This document shows positions 1-12,030 of a stretch of 64,000 bases of DNA, one piece after another; the stretch's first letter is position 1, and each line of letters starts with the position of its first letter. The DNA lies in NCBI GenBank assembly GCA_025766275.1, contig JAFKAC010000167.1, positions 1 through 64,000 of the forward strand. Reading direction: 5' to 3'. Under the pieces are notes generated by a model. That model saw only the letters and a program-made list of their open reading frames with translations, did not search any database and was not told the origin of the DNA. Origin of the DNA: Lactarius indigo. Taxonomy: Eukaryota > Basidiomycota > Agaricomycetes > Russulales > Russulaceae. Both the position numbers and the translations under genes were made by a program.

Positions 1-2918
1 TTTGGGCTCTCGGCATTTGGTGGTATCCTAGGTAAGCGTTGGTTCTGCTGCAGGGAACGACGCTAGCTCATTACACATAGCGGAGATCTACTACTTCAAA
101 CCCGTGAGCAACGCTCCAATCCTCGTTGTCCGAACTTGAACCCATATTGTTTACAGACAACGATCTTTGTCTCCACTATGTTCCTCAACAATCATCAGTT
201 ACTTACTCGGAATAGCCATGGAAGTCGCCATTCCTCGCTGGGGGTGTTGCGCTATTTGAACCCAGTATGTACCTGCGGCTCTGCTTTTTTTTTTTCGGTT
301 TATTAACATGTCGTAAAAGGGTCCTTTCAACAAGAAGGAGAACGCATTCATAGTCATAATGGCAAGTGCTTCCGCGAACGCAGCTCTGGGGACAGAGGTT
401 CTCGCAGTGCAGCGGTTGTTCTACAATATCACGCCCAATGGACCCGCGTCCTATTCCTCCTATTTTCGAGCCAGCTCCTTGGATACGGTATCGGGGGGTT
501 GACGAGGCGTGCGTGTATCAACTCAGTTCAACGGGCCCGTCGTCTGACCCGACTGTTCGCTCTGCTAAGCGATCCTCTTGTACCCTTCGAAGATGCTATA
601 CCCGACTGTGCTTCCCTTGTCTCGATGCTTGATGCATTCTATAAGGAAGGGAGTACGAGAAAGTCCGACAGCAACAAAAAGAGACTGAGGCTGTTCTACT
701 TTGCCTTCTTTGCGTACGTTCTTCCGTAGGGGTATGTGTGAGCGGGTCGTAACTAATCTGGATTCAGAGCCTTTATCTGGGAGATCTTCCCCGAATGGAT
801 GTTTCCTTTGCTTACCGGCTTCTCCGTCTTCTGTCTCGCCAATCCAAGATCCGCAGATTTCACGCGGGTGTTTGGCGGTTCCAATGGCAATGAAGGCCTA
901 GGCATTCTTTCCATTTGCTTCGACTGGCAGTATATCGCCGGACAGGTCAATCCGCTCGCAATTCCGCTGAGAGCTCAGGTATGTATTCGTCACTCGCTTT
1001 GAGTCTAATACCCGAGCCGACTATTGTTTCTAGGTTTCCATGTCTATTGGCTATGTTTTATGCGTGTGAGAACTCTGCATTTTATTTCGTTGCCACCGCT
1101 TGATGTTTCCTGATAGGGTCGTCTTTATTGCTGTTTACTACAACAATATCTGGGAATCCAAGTCCTTCCCCATCGTAGGTCATGCCCGATTTCGTCGGAT
1201 GGTCACTGATATGCGTCTACAGCTCTCCCAGTTGTTGTTCTACGAGAATGGCACCCTCTACGACCAGCTCCTCATTCTCAATGACAATTTGGAGGTCGAT
1301 TCGACCCTACTTGCGGAGCAGGGGCTCCCCTTCTATGCTGGAACATGGGTCACATACTTACTGACCTCTAACATCGGGATGGCTGCCACCTTTACCCACC
1401 TTTTATTGTGGAACCGAGACGACCTCCGCGCGGCGTGGAGCTGGATGAACAAGGACTCGATCAAGCAGATGTGGACAGAATTCGATTGGCGGTCCTGGAA
1501 GGCCAGTGGCAACAGACAGGTGTCTCCTGATGACGATCTGGACCCTCACTACCGGGAGATGCTCAAGGTATTTTTCTGTTCTGTTCAAAAACCTAACGAA
1601 CGAAATAATCCCCTCACAGTATCCAGACGCCCCGAATAGTTGGTATGGTGTCGTTCTGGTATTCTCAATTATCACCGCCGTGGCCGTCATGTACAAAACC
1701 GATTCAACGCTCCCGTGGTGAGTATAGACGGAAATGTAACTCCTCGTTATAACTTATCGACCTACCTTCTCCCTTCTATAGGTGGGGTTTCGTCGTTGCG
1801 TGTTTGCTGGCCGTCGTCTCCGTTTTGTTCTTCGGGACACTTTTTGCCATGACTGGCCTTAGTTTCGTCATCCAGCCATTCGTCCAGATGATCGGTGGAT
1901 TCTTGAACCCGGGAAAGCCCATGGCGAATATGTACTTTGTGCTGTTCAGCTACAGTGAGTGCTACCAATGCCTGTTTGTGTACGGCCACCATTGCTCAAT
2001 TTGTGGGAAATTAGACTCGGTGACTCAGGCCGGGCTGCTGCTCAAGGACTTGAAGATCGCACAGTGTGAGTATTCATCGTTGCCGTGTATTCGGTATCTC
2101 ATCCCTGCGTTCATCAGATACAAAACTCCCTCCTCGTGCGGCGTTCACAGCGCAGATCATCGGCACATTATTTGGTTCAATTCTAAACTACAGTGTGTCT
2201 TTTTATCATTATTATTTTCGGATTCCAGAACTAACGCGTATCAGTCATGATGAACTCTATCATCGACAATCAACGTGAGATCCTCTTATCGGTTCAGGGA
2301 ACGAACGTCTGGTCTGGTCAGCAAGCACAATATTATAATTCTCAGTCTATCGCATGGGGCGGTCTTGCAAACGAACTCTTCGCCCACGGAAAGCGTTATC
2401 AATGGGTCTCTTGGGGCTACGTCATTGGCTTCTTCGTCCCCATTCCGTTCTGGCTTATCCACCGGTTTTACCCAAAACTTCGCGCCGATTACTTGTACAC
2501 CCCGATCATCGCGTGAGTCTAGAACCGTCTCGATCCCCTCTTTTTTCCTAGCTGACCTTGTTCATGTTTTTTGTTGGATAGATACTACATGGGCTGCCTT
2601 TGTGCAGGGATAAATTCTTCGGTGACGTCGTACCTTATAGTCGCGTATCTCTCCCAGTGGTATCTACGCACGCGGCACCCCAAATGGTTCGCAAGGTACA
2701 ACTACATCCTCGGTGCAGGTGCGTTCGTTTCTGTATTTACTAAGGGCGCGCAGCTGTACTGAGAGGAACCTCGTGCAGCGCTTGATGGTGGAACACAGGT
2801 CATGGTGTTTATCCTGTCGTTCGCGGTCCAAGGCGCGGCGGGAACTTCCCACTTGTTCCCGCACTGGTGGGGCGCGAACCAGAACGGTAACTACGACCGG
2901 TGTGCAGTCGTCGATTGA
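1..2918 (+). pseudogene. OPT-family oligopeptide transporter, 5' partial, frameshifted
   Basis: Proton-coupled oligopeptide transporter of the plasma membrane (OPT family). Spliced exons carry family hallmarks: NPGPFNKKE, NAALGTEVLAVQR, LLFSSQLLGYGIGG, FGGSNGNEGLG, EQGLPFYAGTW, GGFLNPGKPMANMY, NVWSGQQAQYYNSQ and a C-terminal HLFPHWWGANQNGNYDRC. The stop is at 2916-2918. Introns are typical (for example 32-80, 104-156). The 5' end lies outside the window. The second half (from about 768) splices cleanly. The first half needs frame changes within exons: near 205, near 240, at about 449 (NITPN to LFLLFSS) and at about 611 (TVLPL to VSMLDAF). None of these can be explained by GT-AG introns. Either this is a decaying gene or the assembly has indel errors. 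The family call is secure; the functional status is not. Confidence 0.85.
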
Positions 2919-3951
2919 TTCCCAATCGAGTGCGTGATACGCTTTTATTTCGGAGCGAATATCCCGCAAAAAGTCGTCATGCGGAGTAACGCATACTGTA
3001 CTAGCAGACGGTCCTGGGAAGGCGTTATAATTTATCATCCCCGTATTCAAGTCCGATATACAGTAGTGTTCTATGCCCACCTAGTATTGTCTGTCGCAAT
3101 TCAATCATAGCGCTTTGATACCGTGATTTATCTATTCTTGCATGAGAATCTCCCACGGTGAGTACCAAGAAGCTGGGCTGTCAGTATATGCAGGGCATAG
3201 TTGAGAGCCACGAGTACAACGCTGCAGGAACTGCCCAATTGGCATCGTGTAGCCACCCATTAAGTTGTTCAGAACACCCATGGCACCAAGTAAACTGATG
3301 AGAGGCACCAGCCAAACAGACGGCATTCTGGAGGCATGAAAAGAGGGACAACTGACGCAGTTAGGCAATCCAAGAGGTAACCGTATGACAGCGAAGGCAG
3401 AGACGAGGGTCGCCTGAACAGAAAATGATTCTACGAGGGTACTCCAACAAACTGAAACCAAGTTCATCGTTCTTCCTTGAGTGATCACTGAGCTCACTGA
3501 GCCTAAGTTTCCACAGGTTTATCAAGCCGATTCAAGCAGAGCAGTAAGACCACGATACCGGCAAAATCTTGATAAGACGGAAGGAAGACATCGCAAGAGA
3601 AAACAAAGGAAAGATACACGGGAATGCGCAACTGATACTTATACCGACTATAGTAGTACCGACTCGGATGCAATAATTTCTGACAGCAAAGGCGTCCGAA
3701 CCCAGAATATCCAGTCCTTCTGCACGCAACGCGCAGGATGCAGAATTCTAATGGCATAGCGTGACGGAAAATCTTTCGTGGTAGGTTGGTCACGGCTGAC
3801 GGCGGTTACGTGCCCCCTTTTGTTCTCGTGGTCGCTTTTGGTCACGTGACACTGTGGGAACCAAAACTACTGACGTAGAGAACCAACACATACACAAATA
3901 CAGACGCGTAAACCATTGACTACAACAATGGTTTGCCAACACACAGACGCC
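2919..3951. other. Gene-poor stretch
   Basis: No recognisable gene. A minus-strand open frame at 3132-3497 (121 codons) contains a hydrophobic stretch but no family signature I know and no convincing splice partners, so it is left unassigned. A polypurine-rich patch lies at about 3575-3615. Confidence 0.5.
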
Positions 3952-5673
3952 TCACGCGTATATCTGCTCGCGGAAGCCAGGCAAGATCTGTGCGGTGCGG
4001 AACCCCTCGTCATCGATGCGTGCGCCCTTCGTGCGTTGCCACTTTTGCTTCGCGAACGTCCAGGCTAGTTAAAAAGAAAAAAAAAGGGCATTATCAGAAA
4101 AATAGTTGATAGGTATAAGTTAACAAGTGAACCCGACTCACCCTCAACTGTCGGTACGGGGTTGCCGCTCCGCTCGAACTCGTTCTGCGTGAACCCCTCG
4201 CGCTGCAGAACAGGAGATTCCCTGGCTGTGTTCAATACCACATCGTTGTGGGGACTGTTGCCGATTTCAATGTGAATGAGCGTGGGTAGCCCTCGCACGG
4301 TATGGGATCGACCGGTTGGGTTATTGCTCACCGAGAGAAGTAGAGTAGCCCAAGGCGGTCTACGTGTTGTTGGTCCTTAGGTGGCGCAGTAACACTGAGA
4401 GGTATTAGCCCAGTATAAAGGGCGTACGCGATGTGAGTTATACCGGTGGATGGTGCTCCTGACATAGCCGCCGGTTAGGAACGAGATGGCGTCGCACGCG
4501 TTTACCGTAAGCGTCGCGTCCTGCGGCTTGACCCACTTCCACTCATTGTGGATAGGGTCACGGATCTGGAGTGCCGCGACGGGCTGGCGAAATAAAAGCG
4601 TGAAGCTGCCTAAGTCTGCGCCACACGAGGGTGAGCGTGAGGGGTTATATGACCAAGGTAAATATGCATACCGGTGTGACCGCGGGACCAGTTGCCAATG
4701 GTGGTGTTCTCCTCCGGGGTGAACTTGGTATACTTCATGTATCGGAGATGGTCCTCGCTTTTCACCTCGTATTTGTGCATGTTGCGGAAGTAGTCCTCGG
4801 GTAGCTCGAGAGCGATCGCAAGAAGCGTGTGGAGTGGGTCCAATACCTCGGAGTGGAGCAGCTTAATATCATTTAAGGTGAAAAGAGGGCACTACAAGTC
4901 TAGGAAGGTGACAAACCCTAGCGAACTGCTCAATCTCTTCAATGTTGTTCTGAATGAGTTGAGGGTGATTGTGCTCGAAGTCCCCGTTGAACTCTGTACA
5001 GTAACGCCAAGTTGGGTATTAGCAAGCCTGTATTGCTGTGTAAAACGTACTCGGGATATTGTATATCTCCACGCGATCTCTGATGCCCGTCTTCGTGTCA
5101 AGACTGAGCAACAGCAACAGGTGAGTCCGGGATCGGTGTACAAGTAGTGCGAATGTACATGCGACGACCAGCAGGGACATAGCCATTGACTTGACCCTGA
5201 TCTGATATTCCCGCCTATGTCAGGCAGTGTTGATGATGCAACGACCTAATAGAGCACGCACCTAAGCCCTCAGGAACATACTTGAGCTTCTCTTCCACAG
5301 GGAGCTCGTAGAACTCCCTTCCAATCGCAAATTGGCGGTTAACGGCTTCTTGAGAAACGTTAAAGTTCTTGACGTAAAAAAACCCCTTCTCTCGCAGGGC
5401 CTTAATGAGAGACTGGGCGAGTTCTTGCTTTCCTCTCGGTGTCGGATACTTGGAAAAGTCGAGAGTGATAAGCTCAGCCCAGTCGAGAGTTTCCTGAGAA
5501 ATATTTAATATAATACCCAAGTTCCGTAAGATTCTTATGCTCACTTTTGTCTCTGGGACAAAGGTGTAAGAACCTGCAAGAATCCTCGGTCAACATCGGG
5601 GAACAAGTTCAAGTTAGAGGTAGCGTGCTCGGGCCGTGAGCCGTGACGGACCGAGATTAACTTGGCCAGGCAT
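3952..5673 (-). CDS. 2-oxoglutarate/Fe(II)-dependent dioxygenase, copy 1
   Basis: Isopenicillin-N-synthase-like, 2OG-Fe(II) oxygenase superfamily. The family couples 2-oxoglutarate decarboxylation to hydroxylation or desaturation of a small molecule; the substrate is unknown. The start at 5671-5673 gives a short first exon (MPGQVNL) joined by a phase-1 intron to GSYTFVPETK. The same structure occurs in copy 2 and removes an apparent stop. Then follow LDWAELITLDFSKYP and GFFYVKNFNVSQEAV (DIOX_N region), NGYVPAGRRILDTK, EFNGDFEHNHPQLIQNNIEE, the iron-ligand HTD (split by an intron near 4676) in HTDLGSFTLLFRQPVAALQI, the distal His in GGYVRSTIHR, and RLGLLYFSR supplying the 2OG-binding Arg. The C-terminus ends GFREQIYA. 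All motifs are present, so it is probably functional. It faces a permease relic at 6173. Confidence 0.88.
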
Positions 5674-6172
5674 TATGATTTTGACCTGAGTTTTTGAACA
5701 GGCTCAGAAAAGACCTGTCGTGTGACGGCGAAACACTCAACTTATATCTTTCGGACACCTACGAACTAATTTTGATGACTGTTCTCGTAGGTCAGACATG
5801 TGGACTGGCTAAGTGGCTTCATCAAGCACCTCATACTTCCTCATTACGCTCCACGATGGCGTGTGAGACCACTATTTTCGGCCAGTGCTGCGGTTCCTCA
5901 GCTGTCTGTTTTCGTGACGTTTTCTAACCAATGCATAATGTGGATATTAGCTCAACTCAGGGTATTTCGTTGAGGCGACCGTCATCTTCTCGCCTTCCCT
6001 GACGTGCGATTGCTTAGCTGCCCCTCACCGAACGACGATTGCGTCTCAGTCGCGACCTTCTCGTATACTGCCAGTGAAGCTAAGCTTTTATAAGATGCGG
6101 GAAATTCACATGCTCCCATGGGCCTACTCTGAGCTGGCGTTATGGGCGGGCACACGAGCAATTTTCGTTGAA
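5674..6172. promoter_or_regulatory. Duplicated divergent intergenic region, copy 1
   Basis: This stretch is recognisably similar to 13773-14237, including the shared blocks CTGTTTTCGTG and CCTTCCCTGACGTGCGATTGC. It is probably the ancestral bidirectional promoter of the oxygenase/permease pair, now serving only the oxygenase. No TATA box or defined operator was identified. Confidence 0.5.
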
Positions 6173-6345
6173 ATGCTGGCAGCTTTCAGCTATACCCTAG
6201 CATCAACATTTGGCACAAAATGGACAATGCCCTCGGTCAAGTTACACCTGGTGCGCCTCTTGTTATTAGTCATTCGATGGGTTTGGCATGACTTACATGA
6301 AAAATACGGGGTATTGCGCCTCCTGCCCCTTGACCGGAATTTACA
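6173..6345 (+). pseudogene. Relic of MFS permease first exon
   Basis: From the ATG at 6173 the sequence resembles the first exon and first intron of the intact MFS gene at 14238: both read as M-x-A-A-x-x-Y-T-L and then a T-K-W motif, and both continue with GGTCAAGTTAC and an ACTTACATG(G/A)AAAAT block. Similarity stops at about 6345 and nothing downstream encodes the transporter. The relic occupies the same divergent position relative to the oxygenase as the intact MFS gene does to oxygenase copy 2. Confidence 0.65.
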
Positions 6346-6745
6346 TGCCTAGTCCCGTTTTGCGACCCGCAACACATGAGGGTATGGGGCATGTCCGGTG
6401 TAAAAAAAGTGCAATGAACGGTGTTGTAACCAAGGTTTAGACGTGGTACAGTGCATCATTTTTCTTTTACGGTATTTCTGCGGTGTTCCGTAAATAATCA
6501 TCCCCATTTCGTGTCTGAGCTAGTGGTCGTGATGCTTTGTGTTTACTAATCCGGTACACTACACAAATATTATCTAAGAGAAGGAAGTGTAATTCTAGTA
6601 CTCTGGTCTTCCAACACATCAGCAGTCTATTTAGATTGTTGCAGTCACGCCGACGTGGATGATCCTAGAGGGCGAAAGAAACAAGGAGGAGCGCGCGGAT
6701 GCGTGAGCGGTAGTCCAGTATGCGCCGGTTCAGAGTAAAAGCAAC
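6346..6745. other. Intergenic; duplicated HAK 3' flank
   Basis: No gene seen. Bases about 6590-6745 match about 63200-63348 closely (shared TCTTCTAACACATCAGC-like and TCTAGATTGTTGC-like blocks). This is the common 3' flank of the two HAK transporter copies and marks a segmental duplication. Confidence 0.6.
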
Positions 6746-9700
6746 TTACTCATCCGCAGGGGCCAACCAGGCCTCGCCTTCGGGGAACATGATACCTGAA
6801 AAAAATAGTGACATTCAGTGATCACCGTTTGCCGAACGACGCATGACAGGTCGGCTTACTGAGTCGTCCGTAGATGTCTTCAATGAGTACGCGGCGGAGG
6901 TAGCTCGCGATCGGCGTGAGACGACCCAACACCAAGCCCTTGCTCTTCGGCGCGTAATGCGGGATGCTGCAACGTGCCCATCAATACCAGCTTACCAGCG
7001 AAGAATAAGGGGAAGGAGGGGACGCACATGTGCGTCGGGTGACGTGCGAGTTCCTGGAGCTGCGCGACGCGGCTCTGCACGGCGGAGTGCTTGTTCCCGT
7101 CCGCTTCCGCAAAGCGTTCCTCGAGCGCGCCGATACGCGCGACGATCTCGTCCATGCGCAGCGCTGCCTCGTCGCGGAAGCCGAGGAACTGCGCAACGCC
7201 GTAGAAGCCCGGGAGCACTTCGACGCGCGAGACGACGTAGCGGTCCCCCTCGTCCACGTGTGGCACGGGCAGCACCCTCGTCGTCAGGAACACACCGAAC
7301 GTCGGCAGCGACGGCCACTGCCTCAGGAAACCTGCGCGAAGGAGTAAGCATGGGGGAAAGGGGCGCGGGGGAGGGTGAGAGCGTGGGTGCGTACCGGTGA
7401 AGGAGGGCGGTACGCCGCGCTCGTGCGAGACCCCGTGGAAGATCGCAAGTAGGGGTAAACGCGAGAGCACGCGGCGCTCCTCTTTCTCGCCCGCGCCGTT
7501 CACGTCTGGGAGCGGGGGTGTGACGAAGTACAGGGTCTTGTTAGCGTGATCACCGTCGTCCTGTTCCTGCACCGCGACGAACTCGCCGTCCTCGTACTTC
7601 TCCGACTCGCTCAAGACCGCGCTGGTGCCCTCGGGTACGATGAACCCTTCCAGGCGCTTGCGGCTCTTGCGGTCGAATCGGTCCTCGAGGCCCTGTGGGG
7701 TACAAGAAAAAATTTTCAACGTCGTTACCCCGGGATAAAGAGAGGGTGAATTTTTACCTTGGCCCAGGTCCAGAACGTCATGAGAGCGAGACTGGGCCGG
7801 AGAAGATTGTATGAGTCGTCCTGGCCCCAACAGATAACAGACGAAAAAAAAACCTCACAGAAAAACGCCAAGCATGAGCGGCACCCACGCACCATGGGGA
7901 ATCTTCTTCAACGACGCGCCCCAGAAGAGACCTGACAGGACGTTAGCGCTGGCGCACATAGGGGTATCTTCGCTTACCATCCAAGAAACCGAAGAAGCCC
8001 AAAAACAGAACCGAGACAATGACCGGAAGGAATTTGACATAGCGCATCTGGAGTGCGATGAGCACAGTGGTCGTAAACATGACCGTCGCGACGGCAAATC
8101 CGTAGGCGTTCGTAAGCTGCGTGGCGTTGTTAAACGCGGCGACAAGGACAATCGTTGCTATCATGACTGGTGACCAGATTTAAAAGGTTTGCCATCATCT
8201 TATTGAGAGACTTACGAATCCAGTTGACGACAGGGATATAAAGTTGACCCTGTGTCTTGTCCGATGTGTGGACCATATGCACGCTGAAACAATACCCATG
8301 AGCAAACATAAAACCTCACCCGGGAAGAAGGGGTATGTGCGTACGGAGGTAGACTACGCATGTTGACGAGCTGCTGGACCAAGGAGAAAGACGCGGTAAT
8401 CATAGCTTGAGAGGCGATGAGCGTAGCGATTATTGCGTAGACATAGAGGATCCAGAATAATGGCCCGTTGTGTTTTCCCGGAATGGTACGGTAGAAGACG
8501 TTCGAAATAACCTCATCTCCGTCGACGATGAGCCGAGAGCCCTGACCGAGATAGGCCAGCACGAGAGACGGGTACACTAGAGTCGTAAAAGAAATCTGTA
8601 CATGAACGAAGAAGGTCAAGGGATGCGCTAATAAAGCACAACGACTAGGGGCGTACCTGGATTGAAAGCATGTTGAACTGCCCAAGGCTGCAAGTAACGT
8701 TGAATAGATATGGTATAGGAGTCGACAGGGAATCTTACTTTGCAAAGAGCGCCTCACAACCAGTAATGGCAAGTAGAACGCCCGCAAGTGTGTCGTATTG
8801 CCCAGTGCGCACAAAATCTTTCACGTTTACTCAATCAGACGCGGCAACAAGTGAAGAAGCTCCACAAACTTACACATGATAGCGCGCGACGGATCGAACG
8901 CGCGGAAGATACCAGGATACTTTGTGATGTTGTAAATTCCGGTTGCGGCGAGGAGGAGCAACCAAATAAAGGTAACTACACGGCTTTGTGAGGAGGGTTA
9001 ACAGAACACGAAAGATGTGCTGCATGCATACTAGGCGCAAAGACGAACGACAGACGCGCGGTGCCCAGCGGTTGTGAGAGGAACAGCACGAGTAAGAATG
9101 CCTGCCAGAGGATCAGACGTCAACAAAGAGCAGGGGCAGAACGGGCCGCACTATCGAGATGGCGACGACGTGACTCGCTACGCTAGGCTTGGCGACAGCT
9201 ATTCCGGATGTGGTGTCTGAGAAGACTGCACTAGGTTGGTTTTGCAAGTAGCTCACCAATGCCTCCAACTGCGCTCGTGACTGATACGGCGGCAGTCAGA
9301 ACTCCGTCCGCCATTGTCAAACTTGTACCAAAGAGAGCCTGTGATTCGTTAGGTACCGTCAACAACCCAAGAGGGGAAAAAAAGTACCCATATCAACATA
9401 GGCCACCGAAGGGACTTGGGCGGCTTGATGTCGCGCTTCTGTCTTCCAGCCATCATCGAGTCATGAGTAGGGGTGCTTTCGAAAAACTTCGGGGGATATA
9501 TCCCCTGATACAGTGCGAAAGGTCCACCTTCCCCTGAAGAATAGAAAATACGTGAGACGTTGTAGCACCCACAAGGACATGTGCACTACCTTCGCTAGTG
9601 CCAAAGTGCAAGCATATAAGGACCTATGTATAGTGTCAGTATGGGTCAGTGCAAAAAGACGGGGGGAGGCGACCGACGTATTTGCATAACGGCAGAAGGG

Positions 9701-9997
9701 TCAAAGCCCAAATGATGGCGCTGATGCCTCCAATGACATCCTCCTTTGAGGGAACGGGGCCGGACGATGACCAGATACCATTGAGCACATACAGAGGTGA
9801 CGTCCCGATGTCGGAGTATATGATCCCTGTGAGAGGGGTGTGTTACTGTGAGCATCACGTACGACAACTGGGTGGGACAACGGCATACCGAGTGTCTGGA
9901 AGCTAAGTATGGCCAGTGCCAAACCAGCGGCTTGTAGCGGGCGGCGTCTTGGACGGCCAGGTTTGAGGTCCGAAGAATTAACAGAAGCTGTGGACAT
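6746..9997 (-). CDS. HAK/KUP-type potassium transporter
   Basis: High-affinity K+ uptake transporter of the plasma membrane (HAK/KUP/trk family, proton-symport type in fungi). The start at 9997 gives MSTASVNSSDLKPGRPRRR, then LSFQTLG and after an intron IIYSDIGTSPLYVLNGIW, the family hallmark. Further exons encode GEGGPFALYQGIYPP, TMADGVLTAAVSVTSAVGGI, AVAKPSVASHVVAISI, GIYNITKYPGIFRAFDPS, GVLLAITGCEALFA, QISFTTLVYPSLVLAYLGQG, IASQAMITASFSLVQQ, SDKTQGQLYIPVVNWI and NNATQLTNAYGFAVA. A long cytoplasmic C-terminal domain includes GFLRQWPSLPTFGVF and FYGVAQFLGFRDEAALRMDE. The last exon ends GEAWLAPADE, with the stop at 6746-6748. All exons join in frame with short introns and no break was found. 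It lies between the two oxygenase copies. Confidence 0.9.
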
Positions 9998-10013
9998 TTC
10001 GGGTAGTGGGTCC

Positions 10014-10151
10014 TCAAACTACAGAAGACTGCAGAGGGTCCCAGAATTTAAGCTGTCGCTTTAACTCCTCTTCGAAGGTGCTGATAACCGGGTCTTGCGA
10101 CTTCCGTGTTTCAGGGAATGGCGGATATCCCTCGTCATAAAGTTTGATTTT
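10014..10151 (-). other. Orphan coding-like fragment upstream of HAK
   Basis: The minus strand reads an uninterrupted frame ending in a stop at 10014-10016, with a charged, coding-like composition (YDEGYPPFPETR, STFEEELKRQLKFWDP). It is immediately upstream of the HAK start and in no clear relation to it. It may be the remnant of a lost gene or an unrecognised upstream exon. I do not recognise a family. Confidence 0.3.
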
Positions 10152-12030
10152 TTGTATATTTTATGAGATTCGGGTAAGTGGCTGTGGCGAACATGTCACT
10201 GAGGGAATTAAGCCATCGGTTGGAGATAACTGTTCCAATATATTATCCGCGTCGGCATACAGTAGCACAACTGACGCTTCTGCCTGGACGGTGACCGTCG
10301 CGATTGTCGACGACAATTGAAGTATAGTGTGATTGACCACTCAGCGCTCAGGCCTCAGGGTCCATTGTCCGAGTCGGAGTATATGCAATATGCCGTGAGG
10401 TTCCATCGATGCGTTCATGGCCAGTTGCCATCGATAATGATGTTGCCAACCAAGTGCGGTTGTATGCAAGGTTGTATGTTCCGAAAAATTGGGCCTTGCT
10501 CGTGGAAACAACCCACCCGTCTCGATCACGTGGCATCACTCGAGCAGAATGTCCACTATTCCCACGGAGTGACCGCTTTCATGTCGATCGGTCCCTCAGA
10601 GATTTCTTTTGGCCAGCCGTGTTTTGGGACTTACTATCGGTGCCTAGACTTACGACATTTTTATTAACAAAAAAATCTTATCAACAAGTCAGGCAATCTC
10701 TTTCACCCTCCCAGCAGTGGCGGGTCGAGCAACGTCTGCTGCATGGAGAATATCGGTGTGAAGAGGTGCGACATGGCTTCATTCGTGAACGCCAGTCAAG
10801 ACGTTAAAACGTTAAGGGGGTGAAAGAGGGGGGAAGGGAGACATATACCAGCACAATACATCCCGAAATCGCTAACGTCACGCAGAGGTTGCAGAGTGCA
10901 TGTGATGGAGCACACACGCGCTGCATGGAATATGTATATGGCAATGGGGCATGCAGGGGCAACGAAAGCGAGCCCATGTGCTCAGAGGAGCTGCTGTTGT
11001 TTTTGCTTCTGTGCCTCGACGAGCTAGATGAACGTCGTTAGCACAAAAGTGGAACATGTCGATCCGGGTGGGAAAAAGGTAGGGTTGTACGTTGAAGGAA
11101 GCCGGTACTCAGAGGCCGTGGGACCCAGGGTAACATAAAAACGCATTCTCTATCCATTTGATTCACTCCACCTCTGAGTTTGTACGCAGGAGAGAATTGG
11201 GGGGGGGGGGGGTGAATGTCACCGTGACGGACACTGACAGACCAGAAAAATTAGTTACAGCTGGAAATACAAGACGCCAAATAGATTTCGAATAACTAGT
11301 TATCTCCGTCCTCCGATTTCCAAAAAAAAAAACTCGTCGAGCGACCCATCGATATGAAAATGGCTGTCAGCTAATTTGCAAGAGAAAATATAATCAAATA
11401 TTACATACAGGTGGGCACGCGCACTGGCAGAGGGCTGGTGTGCGCAAGGGGAAGGGGTTTCCCCCCCGTTCGCATGTCGTCCCCATGCGCGTAAGGGGGC
11501 GCACATCCATTCACCGTGACATGCCCGCTTTGCGTGTAAACCAGAGGGTACTTTTCCCTCTCGTTCTCCCCATTCGGGTGTCGCCCATGCACGTGAATCT
11601 GTGGGGACCGCTTCTGGGCTTGCCGTTCGCACGCCCCTTTGCACAAACAGGGGCGGGCGGGGGGTTACCAGTTACCTCCGAGCTTCCTCGCGGCCGCCCG
11701 ACCCCAGGCTGAAGTTGTTGCGCCGTCTCTGGCTGCTCGTCTCCTGTCTATCCTTACGCGCAGAGGTCAGCTGAGTGATCCAAACAGGGTCGGTAGAGGG
11801 GAGCGGGAAATCGCGGTCGCCTTGTGTCTCTCTGCACGGTGCGCGCTCCTTGAACGGGCTAAAGCCCCTTTCCGGTGAATCTTAGGTCACGTGACAGCAT
11901 AGCGCCCCAACGTGTCTTGGGACGTGTAGTACATTGCAAAAACTGCAGAAGCACAAAATCTACATCTGAATCTTCACAAGTACACATACACTTCTATAAG
12001 ACAACCCCGAACTACTGGTTTTAACTAGCC
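10152..12030. other. Long intergenic stretch
   Basis: No gene recognised on either strand. It contains a G-run at about 11202-11213 and poly-A tracts near 11322. Open frames here (for example 10409-10807 and 11300-11646) are short, overlap on opposite strands and match no family I know. Confidence 0.5.

Noticed and set aside
3132..3497. A 121-codon minus-strand frame with hydrophobic stretches
   Set aside because: No family signature, no supporting splice structure and ordinary intergenic base composition.
10409..10807. A 132-codon plus-strand frame
   Set aside because: No motif; overlapping frames on both strands; composition not coding-like.
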